From contig DJPE01000056.1 of NCBI GenBank assembly GCA_002439705.1, positions 17,123-40,664 of the forward strand: a stretch of DNA of 23,542 nt, read 5' to 3'. Every line of letters begins with the position of its first letter. Within the stretch, counting starts at the first letter, position 1. The notes below the pieces were generated by a model. The model saw nothing but the letters and a program-made list of their open reading frames with translations, was not told the origin of the DNA and made no database searches. Made by a program: the position numbers and the translations under genes. Source of the stretch: Christensenella sp. UBA6420. Its GTDB lineage: Bacteria > Bacillota > Clostridia > Christensenellales > DTU072. Below are positions 12,130 to 20,782 of the stretch, piece by piece.

Positions 12130-14361
12130 ATGAAAAAGAAAGTATTTGCATTACTGCTGGTTCTTGTCTTGGCCATGTCCGTGACTCTCGTCGCATGCAA
12201 GGGTGAAAAAAGCACCGACAAGTATGCGGCATTCGATCATGGCGGCGAAGTCTACAACGACTATAAAGTCGGCGGACAAGTCATCATAGGCAACAGCACC
12301 GCGCTTTCCGGAGACTTTATTTTCACCGGTCTCGGTAAAAGCAGCGCAGGAGCTACAGATCAGGACGTTAATGTTCTGACGACCGGTTATTCCACGATGG
12401 AAGTCAACAGAGGCGGTAGTTATGTCTGGAACAAGACAGCCGTCGAAAAGTATGATGAAAAAGAGACGGAAGACGGTACTTACCTTATTACTATCGATAT
12501 AAAGCCCGGTCTTAAAATGAGCGGAGGTACCGAAGTAAAAGCAGTCAACTACCTTGCGTATATTCTTGCCGTAGCTTCCCCCGCGGGAAAAGCTTTCGCT
12601 AAGAACACCACCGGACAAACTTTCGTAGGATACGATGCTTACACTATTTATGACGGAACCAACGACGGACAGGAAGTCATGGTCGACATACTCGACGAAG
12701 AAGGCAAACCTACCGGCGAAAAGAAATCTGCCGGTATCGCGAGCAAAACCTTCAAGGGTATTCGTTTGCTCGGCGATTATAAATTCTCTTTGGAAATCAG
12801 CACCGATTTCTATCCCTACTACTTTGCGGATACTTATGGTGCGGTAAGTCCCTATGACCTCGAACTGGTTCTCGGCGAAGGCGCCGAAGTAAAAGACGAC
12901 GGCGAAGGTGCATATCTTACCGGAAACTGGTACGACAAGGAAGCCGACGGAACCTACGTCAAAAAGGCTCACCTTGAAACCAAACGTTACGACTACTCCG
13001 ATCACGAATACACCGGTCCGTATACCATCAGCAATTGGAGCGAAACCGACAAGGAAGTAACGTTGAAATTGAACCCCAACTATGCGGGTAACTTCGAGGG
13101 ACAAAAACCCCATATCGAAACCATCATCATAAGACAGGTCGTTGAAGAAACTCAAATCGGTCAGCTCAAACAGGGAGAGGTAGACGTTCTCGAAGGACTT
13201 ACCGGCAGCGACTCCGTCAACGCGGCTCTCGGACTTATAAGAGAAGGCGGATTTAAGGAAGTACACTACGACCGCGCGGGCTACGGAAAAGTGCAGTTCG
13301 ACTGCGATTTCGGACCTACGATGTTTACCGAAGTACGTCAAGCCATTGCTTATTGCCTTGACAGAACCGACTTCGCCAATACTTTTTGTGGCGGTTTCGG
13401 TGCGGTAGCTAACGGACCTTACAGCAACAACTTCGACGCGGCAACCGCCAACGAAGAAGCACTCAACGCCCTCAACTCTTACGCTGTCAGCACTACCAAG
13501 GCGAAAGAAGTTCTTAAAAACGGTGGCTGGGTATATAACGCAGACGGTTCCGCTTACGATGAAACCAAGGGCGGCATCCGCTACAAAAAGCTCTCTGCCG
13601 GCGAATACGGTGTGGACGATGCGAACAAGATCTACGAATCGGTAGCCAACACCGACGGTATAGTATATAAGACCACGGTGGTAAACGGCGAATACTATTT
13701 GCCTTGTGCAATAAACTGGTTTGCTTCGGTCGGAGATAATGGCGACCCCAACCCCGTATCCGAATTGCTCACCTCTAAATTACAGAGCGGCAGCAACCTT
13801 ACTCAGGTGGGCATTGTTCTTCGTAAGACCGAAGGCAGCTTTACCAAATTGTTAGGTGAAATCTACCGTGAAGCCGCATACGGATACGCAGGTAAACCCA
13901 CCTACGGAATGTTTAACCTCGCTACCGGTTGGAACTCGGCTGTATATGACTATTCCTTCAACTGGATCGACAGCAGCTCCGAATTGTACGACGATTACTT
14001 CGGCTACAGCTCGAACAAGTTGTCCGACCCGTACGATAAGGACTTCAAGTGGGACGACGAGGCAAACAAGGAATTAACTTACGCTCAGGCAGTAGAAAAG
14101 AGCGGCGGCAAACTCGGTATGAACTATATATCCATGGCTATGGTATATAGCGTAAAACCCGGCGAAACCGAAGAATACAACAAATGGTTCCTTGCTTATA
14201 TGAAGCGTTGGAACGAATTGTTGCCCGATATCCCGTTGTACAGTAACGTTTATTACGACGCATATAACAGCGAAATAGTAAACTTCAAGACCACTCCGTT
14301 CTTCGGCGCGGCGGAAGCATTGCTCTATGCGGCAATCGGCAGCGTTCAGACTGCGAAATAG
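12130..14361 (+). CDS. Oligopeptide ABC transporter substrate-binding lipoprotein (SBP family 5)
   Basis: The N-terminus is a lipoprotein signal: MKKK, a hydrophobic core, and lipobox LVAC with the lipidated cysteine at residue 23. The mature protein is anchored outside the membrane. The body has the family-5 binding-protein layout: GDYKFSLEIS and YTGPYTISNWS blocks, the LNPNYAG stretch, EVRQAIAYCLDRTDFAN, and a late YYDAYN segment. At 743 residues it is well above the usual 530-600, with extra Asp/Glu/Gly-rich segments (about 175-210 and 250-295). It captures peptides or similar ligands for the permease encoded downstream. AGGAGGT precedes the ATG. The ligand cannot be read from sequence. 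Confidence 0.92.
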   Translation: MKKKVFALLLVLVLAMSVTLVACKGEKSTDKYAAFDHGGEVYNDYKVGGQVIIGNSTALSGDFIFTGLGKSSAGATDQDVNVLTTGYSTMEVNRGGSYVWNKTAVEKYDEKETEDGTYLITIDIKPGLKMSGGTEVKAVNYLAYILAVASPAGKAFAKNTTGQTFVGYDAYTIYDGTNDGQEVMVDILDEEGKPTGEKKSAGIASKTFKGIRLLGDYKFSLEISTDFYPYYFADTYGAVSPYDLELVLGEGAEVKDDGEGAYLTGNWYDKEADGTYVKKAHLETKRYDYSDHEYTGPYTISNWSETDKEVTLKLNPNYAGNFEGQKPHIETIIIRQVVEETQIGQLKQGEVDVLEGLTGSDSVNAALGLIREGGFKEVHYDRAGYGKVQFDCDFGPTMFTEVRQAIAYCLDRTDFANTFCGGFGAVANGPYSNNFDAATANEEALNALNSYAVSTTKAKEVLKNGGWVYNADGSAYDETKGGIRYKKLSAGEYGVDDANKIYESVANTDGIVYKTTVVNGEYYLPCAINWFASVGDNGDPNPVSELLTSKLQSGSNLTQVGIVLRKTEGSFTKLLGEIYREAAYGYAGKPTYGMFNLATGWNSAVYDYSFNWIDSSSELYDDYFGYSSNKLSDPYDKDFKWDDEANKELTYAQAVEKSGGKLGMNYISMAMVYSVKPGETEEYNKWFLAYMKRWNELLPDIPLYSNVYYDAYNSEIVNFKTTPFFGAAEALLYAAIGSVQTAK

Positions 14362-14391
14362 TCAAGTAATAAAACGAATTGAATTTGTTAC

Positions 14392-14428
14392 TAACGTAAG
14401 GGACAAGGGACCTTGTCCCTTACTGTTA
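14392..14428 (+). other. Long hairpin between the binding-protein gene and oppB
   Basis: GTAAGGGACAAGG (14396-14408) and CCTTGTCCCTTAC (14411-14423) form a perfect 13-bp stem with a GA loop, extended by TAAC/GTTA around one bulge. No T-run follows, so it is not a standard terminator. In this position such hairpins usually protect the 3' end of the abundant binding-protein message and limit read-through. A second stem ATGAACGG/CCGTTCAT follows at 14437-14444/14462-14469. Confidence 0.7.
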
Positions 14429-14539
14429 TGTAAAGCATGAACGGCGAAGGATAGGTTTGGACCGTTCATAATAAGCGTCGGGCAAACGCGCTTGGATAAA
14501 AGTTTGCAGAGGCAATAAGAACTATCAAAGGAGCACGTT

Positions 14540-15580
14540 ATGGCAAAGTATCTTCTTAAAAGACTGTTTTACATACTGATAGTCTTTTTGCTGTTGTCGT
14601 TACTGATGTATTTAATATACGATCTCATACCGTTTGACAGGGCGAGAGCCTTGTCGGAAGCGCAGCGGGAAAATTATAAAAACGATCCCGCCGGACTGGA
14701 AGCACTGTACAGGACTTATCAGAGAGAGTTGGGATATGTAGACGCCGACGGCAACGAAATCGACGTATTTCGTCGGTGGTTGCAATGGTGGGGCGTAATT
14801 AAGCTAAACGGAGCGTTTAACGGCGTTTTGCAAGGCAATTTCGGCGTAAGCTATACTAACGTGGAAAGACCCGTTATGGATGTGTTGAAAGCGCCGATGA
14901 CGAACACCGTTTTTATCAATATTTTCGCGACGATTATCGCGCTGGGAATAACAATCCCGTTAGGTATATTTTGCGCGGTAAAGCGCGGCAGCAAGAGAGA
15001 CACCGCCGTACAGGTGGGCAGTATTATAGGTTATAGTATGCCGGTATTCATCACCGCTATACTTTTTATTTATCTTTTCGCGGTGGCAATTCCTATTTTT
15101 CCGGTATCCGGACATTCTACGGCAGGCAACGAATATACGGGGATTAGGGCGTTCGTCGACAAGCTGTACTATATGGCTTTACCTCTTATAGTAATGACTT
15201 TCTGTTCTCTGGGAGGTATGACGAGATACGTCCGCGCAAGCATGATAGAAGCACTGTCGATGGACTGTATCCGTACCGCCAGAGCAAAAGGCGTGAAAGA
15301 AAAGATAGTGATTTACTCGCACGCCTGGAGAAACGCGCTTATACCCATAGTCACTCTCGTCGTAGGATGGTTTTTGGGAATATTCTCCGGCTCTATTATG
15401 ATAGAAAACATATTCGGTCTGAACGGAATGGGCAAAATGTATATTACTTCTCTCACGAACAACGATTATAACGTAGTATTGACGTTGCAAATGTTTTACG
15501 TCTTTATAGGACTTGTCGGCAACCTGGTCATCGACGTGTTGTACGGGCTTATCGATCCGCGTATAAGAGTTTCGGCATAG
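14540..15580 (+). CDS. oppB: Oligopeptide ABC transporter permease OppB
   Basis: The 346-residue membrane protein has the typical DppB/OppB start MAKYLLKRLFYILIVF, forming helix 1. An external loop (about 30-120) follows, then five more helices. The cytoplasmic coupling loop (EAA motif) is at about 236-268, reading EALSMDCIRTARAKGV and ending RNALIPIV. The end, IDVLYGLIDPRIR, is a family signature. It forms the membrane channel with OppC. Length is slightly above the usual 305-320 because of the first external loop. AAAGGAG precedes the ATG, and oppC starts 12 bases after its stop. Opp, Dpp and App cannot be separated here. Confidence 0.95.
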   Translation: MAKYLLKRLFYILIVFLLLSLLMYLIYDLIPFDRARALSEAQRENYKNDPAGLEALYRTYQRELGYVDADGNEIDVFRRWLQWWGVIKLNGAFNGVLQGNFGVSYTNVERPVMDVLKAPMTNTVFINIFATIIALGITIPLGIFCAVKRGSKRDTAVQVGSIIGYSMPVFITAILFIYLFAVAIPIFPVSGHSTAGNEYTGIRAFVDKLYYMALPLIVMTFCSLGGMTRYVRASMIEALSMDCIRTARAKGVKEKIVIYSHAWRNALIPIVTLVVGWFLGIFSGSIMIENIFGLNGMGKMYITSLTNNDYNVVLTLQMFYVFIGLVGNLVIDVLYGLIDPRIRVSA

Positions 15581-15592
15581 GAGGTTCGAGAT

Positions 15593-17740
15593 ATGGAAGA
15601 AAAGAAAACGACGACTTCTACCGAAGACGTCAAAGAAACGCTCGTCATCGAAGCGTCGGTCGAGGAAACGGAAGAAAAGGAAATCACGACTTCTACCGAA
15701 GACGTCAAAGAAACGCTTGTCATCGAAGCGTCGGTCGCAGAAACGGAGCAAAAAGAAAGCAAGAAAGAAAACCCCTTCGTCGCTCGCTTAAAGAAAGGCT
15801 TTAAGACTTTTGGCAAGACGATATGGAGATGGACGAAGCGTACGTTTATGGGCGCGAGCAAAGAACTTGCCGACGCCGATAAATTCAGCGTAGAAAGGAT
15901 TGACAGCCCCGGAAAAGCACTCGTAAAAAGTTTTTTCCGCAAACCTCTTGCGGTAATTGCGACGTCTCTTCTCGTCGGTATGTTTTTATTGGTGCTAATC
16001 GGACCTTTGGCGATACCGATGGATCTCGGATACGAAGAGTCGTATCACGTCAATCAGGCGCCGGGATATAAATATATGTCGATACCGTCGGCGTTGAAAA
16101 ATAACGTGAAGAGCATTTCGACGACTTCATACTTTTCGGTGGGTATAGATAACAACGGCAAATTATACGTTTGGGGCAATACGAAAGTTCCTAATTCGCC
16201 AAACAAAACCAATTTTGCGAAGATACCCGAAGCAGTCAAAAACAGCAAAATAGCTTTCGCTGCGGCGGGATTCGACCACATAATCGCGATTACCGAAGAC
16301 GGCAGAGTAATAGGTTGGGGCGAGAACGACGGCGGACAATACGGAGAGGACGGTTCTTTACAAGGCACTTCTCTCGTCCTCAAAATGCCCGACAAGCTCC
16401 TGCACGGGACCATTAACGTCTTCGACGTGAAGCAACTTGCTTGCGGATATCAGGTGTCGGCAATCGTTATGAAAAACGGTTCGTGTTACGTCTGGGGCAA
16501 CTATAAGAGCGGCGCAAGCAATATGAAAGAATTGTGCTATCGTTACGACGTGGAACGTATAGAGTTTTTGGGAACGAAATGCGTTGCGCTCTTAAAGGAC
16601 GGCTCGGTATGGTTCGGCAACGCAAGCGGTTCTTTCGACACGATAGAGGTAGAAAAGGACGGCAGTGTAGAACTCGTCAACATTTACGATTATATAAACG
16701 GACGCAAAGTAGTCGACATGGCTACTACGAAAGCAGCCGTAGCTTTACTGTTGGAGGACGGAGAACTGGTCACTACCGGGCAAATCGACGTCACGTCCAA
16801 GTATTCCGTGAAGAGACCCGTTTTGCCCGACGGTGAAAAAATAGTCGACGTGGCGGGCGGCGCGAGACACTTTACCTTGCTCACCTCGACGGGTAAAGTA
16901 TATTCCTTCGGCAACAACGTCTTAAAGCAATGCAAAACCCCGAAAGGAACTTTTGAAAACGGAAAACTCGCCGTCGGCTCTTTCCAAAACTATATTATAA
17001 AAGACGGGAAAGTGGTATCCAAATGGGGACTTTCGGGATACGCTATGGGTACGGACAATCTCGGACGAGACGTGTTCACCCGTATCGTTCACGGCGGAAA
17101 GATGACCATGACGATAGGTGCTGTTGCGGTAATAATCAGTACGATTATCGCTATAATAATAGGATGCGCGTCGGGATATTTCGGCGGCTGGGTGGATATG
17201 TTGTTGATGAGAATAACCGAGATTTTTTCCTCGATACCGTTTCTGCCGTTCGCGTTGATACTTTCGGCGGTGCTTGCCGGCAGCAACATTAAAGAAAACA
17301 CTCGTATTTTTATGATAATGTGCATACTCGGCGTATTGTCCTGGACGGGTCTTGCCCGTATGATAAGAGGACAGGTGCTTGCGGAAAGGGAAAAAGAATT
17401 CGTCACTGCGGCAAAGGCGATGGGTGTAAAAGAGGGGCGAATAGCTTTTAAGCACATTTTGCCCAACGTCGTGTCGGTCATTCTTGTCAGCGTAACGCTG
17501 GACTTTGCCGGCTGTATGCTCACCGAATCTTCGCTGTCCTATCTCGGTTTCGGCGTTACCGCACCGAGGCCTACGTGGGGAAATATGTTGAACGGGTGTA
17601 ACAACGAAACCGTGATCGGGCAATACTGGTGGCGGTGGGTGTTCCCGTCGATGTTCTTATTGCTCACGACTGTGGCGATTAACATTATCGGCGACACGCT
17701 TCGGGACGTAATGGATCCGAAGTCCGATGCCGAGAAATAG
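15593..17740 (+). CDS. oppC: OppC-type permease with an inserted RCC1-like beta-propeller
   Basis: At 715 residues it is more than twice the usual OppC length of about 300. Residues 1-60 are an acidic cytoplasmic tail with a 25-residue tandem repeat. Residues 61-115 resemble the OppC N-terminus, and helix 1 is at 118-141. Residues about 160-480 hold seven RCC1-like repeats with the pattern hydrophobic-DG-x-hydrophobic-WG: YVWGN at 192-196, VIGWGEN at 239-245, YVWGN at 299-303, VWFGN at 339-343, a degenerate blade at 383-396, VYSFGNN at 436-442, VVSKWG at 474-479. OppC resumes at MGTDNLGRDVFTRIVHGG (485-502), and the coupling loop is 602-632. The propeller should face outside. I know of no characterised OppC of this form. 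Confidence 0.93.
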   Translation: MEEKKTTTSTEDVKETLVIEASVEETEEKEITTSTEDVKETLVIEASVAETEQKESKKENPFVARLKKGFKTFGKTIWRWTKRTFMGASKELADADKFSVERIDSPGKALVKSFFRKPLAVIATSLLVGMFLLVLIGPLAIPMDLGYEESYHVNQAPGYKYMSIPSALKNNVKSISTTSYFSVGIDNNGKLYVWGNTKVPNSPNKTNFAKIPEAVKNSKIAFAAAGFDHIIAITEDGRVIGWGENDGGQYGEDGSLQGTSLVLKMPDKLLHGTINVFDVKQLACGYQVSAIVMKNGSCYVWGNYKSGASNMKELCYRYDVERIEFLGTKCVALLKDGSVWFGNASGSFDTIEVEKDGSVELVNIYDYINGRKVVDMATTKAAVALLLEDGELVTTGQIDVTSKYSVKRPVLPDGEKIVDVAGGARHFTLLTSTGKVYSFGNNVLKQCKTPKGTFENGKLAVGSFQNYIIKDGKVVSKWGLSGYAMGTDNLGRDVFTRIVHGGKMTMTIGAVAVIISTIIAIIIGCASGYFGGWVDMLLMRITEIFSSIPFLPFALILSAVLAGSNIKENTRIFMIMCILGVLSWTGLARMIRGQVLAEREKEFVTAAKAMGVKEGRIAFKHILPNVVSVILVSVTLDFAGCMLTESSLSYLGFGVTAPRPTWGNMLNGCNNETVIGQYWWRWVFPSMFLLLTTVAINIIGDTLRDVMDPKSDAEK
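15611..15760 (+). repeat. Tandem 75-base repeat encoding the OppC N-terminal tail
   Basis: Two copies (15611-15685 and 15686-15760) differ at about 7 of 75 positions. They encode two 25-residue units of the type TTSTEDVKETLVIEASV followed by Glu/Lys. The length keeps the reading frame, so copy number could change without breaking the gene. The segment lies before helix 1 and should be cytoplasmic. Confidence 0.9.
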
Positions 17741-17761
17741 AAAAAGGAGGTTTTTTATAAA

Positions 17762-18760
17762 ATGTCATTACTCGAAGTCAAAAATCTCCATACCTACTTC
17801 AAGACTCGTAAAGGTATAGTAAAAGCCGTCAACGACGTCAGTTATTCCGTAGAAGCGGGACGCACTTTGGGTGTGGTCGGCGAAAGCGGCAGCGGCAAGT
17901 CGGTGTCGGCGATGAGTATATTGCGTCTGCTCGACGGCAACGGATATATAGCCGACGGACAGATTTTGTTCGGAGGAAAAGATCTTACGAAAGCAAGCGT
18001 GGATGATATGTACCGCATTCGCGGCAACAAGATTTCCGTCATCTTCCAAGAGCCGATGACAAGTCTTAATCCGGTATTCACCGTATCGAAGCAGTTGAGC
18101 GAGCCGTTTATCATTCATCAGGGATTAAGCAAAAAGGAAGCCGCCGCCAAGGCGATAGAAATGCTTTACTCCGTGCAGATACCGAACCCGGAAGCCGTCG
18201 CGAAGCAGTACCCGCATCAGTTGTCCGGGGGTATGAGACAGCGCGTCATGATAGCTATGGCACTCGCGTGCAAGCCGAAAATTCTCATTGCGGACGAGCC
18301 GACGACGGCTTTGGACGTCACCATACAGGCGCAGATATTGAAGTTGATGAACGACCTTCAAAGAGAAAACGGTACCGCGATTATATTCATCACGCACGAT
18401 TTGGGCGTAATAAACGAGATGGCGGACGACGTAGTCGTAATGTATTGCGGACAGGTCGTGGAAAAGGCTTCCGCACGCGTTATTTTCTCCGATTGTCCCG
18501 TCAGTCACCCCTATACGGAGGGTTTGATGTTCTCCATACCGCGAATAGACAACATTACTCACAAGCTGGAGCCTATTCCGGGCGTAGTGCCGCATCCGCT
18601 CGCTTTGCCTAAGGGCTGTAAGTTCGCGCCGAGATGCAAGTACTGTATGCAGCGTTGTTTAGAGGAAGAGCCGTCGTTAACGGAAGTCGCGCCTAATCAA
18701 TGGGTTCGATGCTTCTATCCCGTAAAGGAGGAGAGGAACAAAAATGTCTCAAAAACCTAA
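17762..18760 (+). CDS. oppD: Oligopeptide ABC transporter ATPase OppD
   Basis: The 332-residue ATPase is a complete, canonical OppD. Walker A is GESGSGKS at 40-47, the Q-loop is IFQEPMTSLNP (Gln96), the signature is LSGGM at 154-158, Walker B is LIADEPTTALD (Asp178, Glu179), and the switch His is 212. The C-terminal region has Cys286, 292, 295, 299 and 317, in the position where Opp/Dpp ATPases can carry an iron-sulfur cluster. It pairs with OppF on the cytoplasmic side of OppBC. AGGAGG precedes the ATG; the gene starts 21 bases after oppC and its end overlaps oppF by 17 bases, so translation is probably coupled. Confidence 0.96.
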   Translation: MSLLEVKNLHTYFKTRKGIVKAVNDVSYSVEAGRTLGVVGESGSGKSVSAMSILRLLDGNGYIADGQILFGGKDLTKASVDDMYRIRGNKISVIFQEPMTSLNPVFTVSKQLSEPFIIHQGLSKKEAAAKAIEMLYSVQIPNPEAVAKQYPHQLSGGMRQRVMIAMALACKPKILIADEPTTALDVTIQAQILKLMNDLQRENGTAIIFITHDLGVINEMADDVVVMYCGQVVEKASARVIFSDCPVSHPYTEGLMFSIPRIDNITHKLEPIPGVVPHPLALPKGCKFAPRCKYCMQRCLEEEPSLTEVAPNQWVRCFYPVKEERNKNVSKT

Positions 18761-20486
18761 CAAAAAATTGTTGTCCGTCACCAATCTGAAAAAGTATTTT
18801 CCGGTGGCGAAGTCTAATATTTTTCAGAAGGAGCAACTGTACGTCCGCGCAAACGAGGACATAACTTTCGACGTGTTCGAAGGAGAGACCATCGGAATAG
18901 TGGGAGAGTCCGGTTGCGGCAAGTCCACGCTCGGCAGAGTGATATTGCAATTGTACGAGCAGACGGCGGGTACTACCATGTACTACGGTCGCAGCAGGGC
19001 GGAACTTGCGCCAAAATACGTAAAACACACCTTAAACCGCGTCGACGTGTACATCGAAAAGTACAAAAAAGCCGCCGCTCGCGCGAAAAAGTTCGGAGAA
19101 GAGATAGAGGCTTTGGGCGACAAGGCGACTTTCTTTCAGCATCAGAGGAAGAACCTCGCCGACTGCGAGGCACAGACGGCATTGACCAACGTGGCGAGCA
19201 TAGTGGGCGGTTTTATGGCGGTGAAAGATAATTCCGAGGGCGTGGCTCTATTGAAGAAACGTCACGCTATTCACGTCGAAATGGCAAAACTCGCAAAAAA
19301 GCAGGAAGATTATCAGAGCGAAAATCAAGTTTTGTCGGACAAACTCGAAAAGGCGCAGACCGACAAGGAACGCGTTTCCGTTCAAGGAAAGCTGGACGCG
19401 TTAACGGAAAAATCGAACGCCGCCGCGGCTCGACTGAAACGACTCGAAGAACAACGTATAAACACGCGCAACGAGCTTAACGAACTGAAAACTCGTTACG
19501 CCGACAATCCCGATTTTGAAAAATACGAGAAATTGCTCGACGACGGCATAGATTTGTCGCGTCTGACGTATAACGAAATGCGCCATCTTCGTAGCGATTT
19601 GCAGATTATATTCCAAGATCCGTACTCCTCGCTCAATCCGCGTATGACCGTAGGACAGATAATAGAGGAAGGACTTGTCACGCACAAGATGTTCGCTCAC
19701 GGTACGGAAGCAGTCAAGCAATACATTTTGGAAGTAATGGAAAAATGCGGTCTGCAAGACTACATGCTACACCGTTATCCGCATCAGTTCAGCGGCGGTC
19801 AAAGACAGCGTATCTGTATTGCGCGCGCCCTTGCCGTCAAACCTAAGTTCGTCGTTTGCGACAAGTGCGTTTCGGCATTGGACGTGTCCATTCAGTCGCA
19901 GATAATAAACCTTTTGCAAGAGCTGAAAAAGGAAAACAACCTCACTTATCTCTTTATTAGCCACGATTTATCGGTGGTAAGGTTTATATCCGACAAAATC
20001 ATCGTTATGTATTTAGGCAACATAGTCGAATATGCGCCGGCGGCAGAGTTGTTCGACGACCCGAGACATCCTTACACGTTGGCGTTGCTGTCGAGCATAC
20101 CGACTACGGATATGGAAAGCCTAAATAAGGAACGTATTTTATTAGAGGGCAACATCCCGAGCCCAATTCGTCCGCCCGAAGGATGCAAGTTCCACACCCG
20201 TTGTTATATGGCTTGCAAGGAGTGCAAGCGAGTTCCGCCGCCCCTCGTGGAGGTAAAGCCGGGACACTTCGTAGCCTGCCATAATATAGAGAAAAAGATG
20301 AAAAACGGCGAATATTTGTTCCATATAGAGAACAAAGCGAAAAAGTCGTCTCGCGGAGAGAATATAGAGCGGGTGGTAGACGAGCCGATAATCGGAGTGA
20401 ATGCGGACGACGTTCCCGACGTCAATCCCGTCGTAGCGGAAGAGCAGAGCATAGAGATAATCCCCGATAACGACAAAAATGTTTAA
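18744..20486 (+). CDS. oppF: OppF-type ATPase with a coiled-coil insertion and degenerate Walker B
   Basis: At 580 residues this is far longer than the usual 310-330. The OppF parts are clear: Walker A GESGCGKST at 54-62, Q-loop IIFQDPYSSLNPR (288-300), signature FSGGQ at 349-353, switch His407, and a Cys-rich C-terminal block (Cys481, 487, 491, 494, 512). Between Walker A and the Q-loop, residues about 84-280 are a charged helical insertion with heptad-like Leu/Ala spacing, a likely coiled coil. The Walker B segment reads VVCDKCVSALD (371-381), where the family has DEPVSALD, so the catalytic Glu is Lys374. The C-terminal tail (about 515-580) is acidic. GGAGGAGAGG supports the start. Confidence 0.93.
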   Translation: MSQKPNKKLLSVTNLKKYFPVAKSNIFQKEQLYVRANEDITFDVFEGETIGIVGESGCGKSTLGRVILQLYEQTAGTTMYYGRSRAELAPKYVKHTLNRVDVYIEKYKKAAARAKKFGEEIEALGDKATFFQHQRKNLADCEAQTALTNVASIVGGFMAVKDNSEGVALLKKRHAIHVEMAKLAKKQEDYQSENQVLSDKLEKAQTDKERVSVQGKLDALTEKSNAAAARLKRLEEQRINTRNELNELKTRYADNPDFEKYEKLLDDGIDLSRLTYNEMRHLRSDLQIIFQDPYSSLNPRMTVGQIIEEGLVTHKMFAHGTEAVKQYILEVMEKCGLQDYMLHRYPHQFSGGQRQRICIARALAVKPKFVVCDKCVSALDVSIQSQIINLLQELKKENNLTYLFISHDLSVVRFISDKIIVMYLGNIVEYAPAAELFDDPRHPYTLALLSSIPTTDMESLNKERILLEGNIPSPIRPPEGCKFHTRCYMACKECKRVPPPLVEVKPGHFVACHNIEKKMKNGEYLFHIENKAKKSSRGENIERVVDEPIIGVNADDVPDVNPVVAEEQSIEIIPDNDKNV

Positions 20487-20682
20487 TAAAATCCGCAGAG
20501 TAATAAAAAAACGTACGCCTGAGGAAGAGGCGGAGTATTTTCGCCAAAGGGAAGAGTTGCAGCTTGACCACAAGGACCGCTTCGCTATGTTTGTTTCGGC
20601 GTTTTTAGTGATAATATTGCCGTGTCTGGCGATATTGACGGGGATATGTTTTTTTGCTTTATGGCTGTTCGGTGCGATTTGA
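20479..20682 (+). CDS. Small membrane protein at the end of the oligopeptide transporter operon
   Basis: I do not recognise a family. The 67-residue protein has a basic start (MFNKIRRVIKKR), a charged Glu/Arg/Lys/Asp region to about residue 33, then a hydrophobic region (35-67) long enough for one or two membrane helices. The ATG lies inside the last codons of oppF (overlap of 8 bases), and there is no clear ribosome binding site, which points to translational coupling. A terminator follows at 20783. It may be an accessory subunit of the transporter, but only position supports this. Confidence 0.65.
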   Translation: MFNKIRRVIKKRTPEEEAEYFRQREELQLDHKDRFAMFVSAFLVIILPCLAILTGICFFALWLFGAI

Positions 20683-20782
20683 CGACAAAAAGTCGGTGAG
20701 CGAAAGGCAATATCGGTTAAGAACCCGTCGAATACAAAATCCGGCATTATTCTCGGCGGCGTACCGCAAAAAATTACTACGG

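Noticed and set aside
12151..13341. 396-codon minus-strand open frame opposite the binding-protein gene
   Set aside because: It is a shadow of a well-supported gene with a lipoprotein signal and strong ribosome binding site, a result of codon bias.
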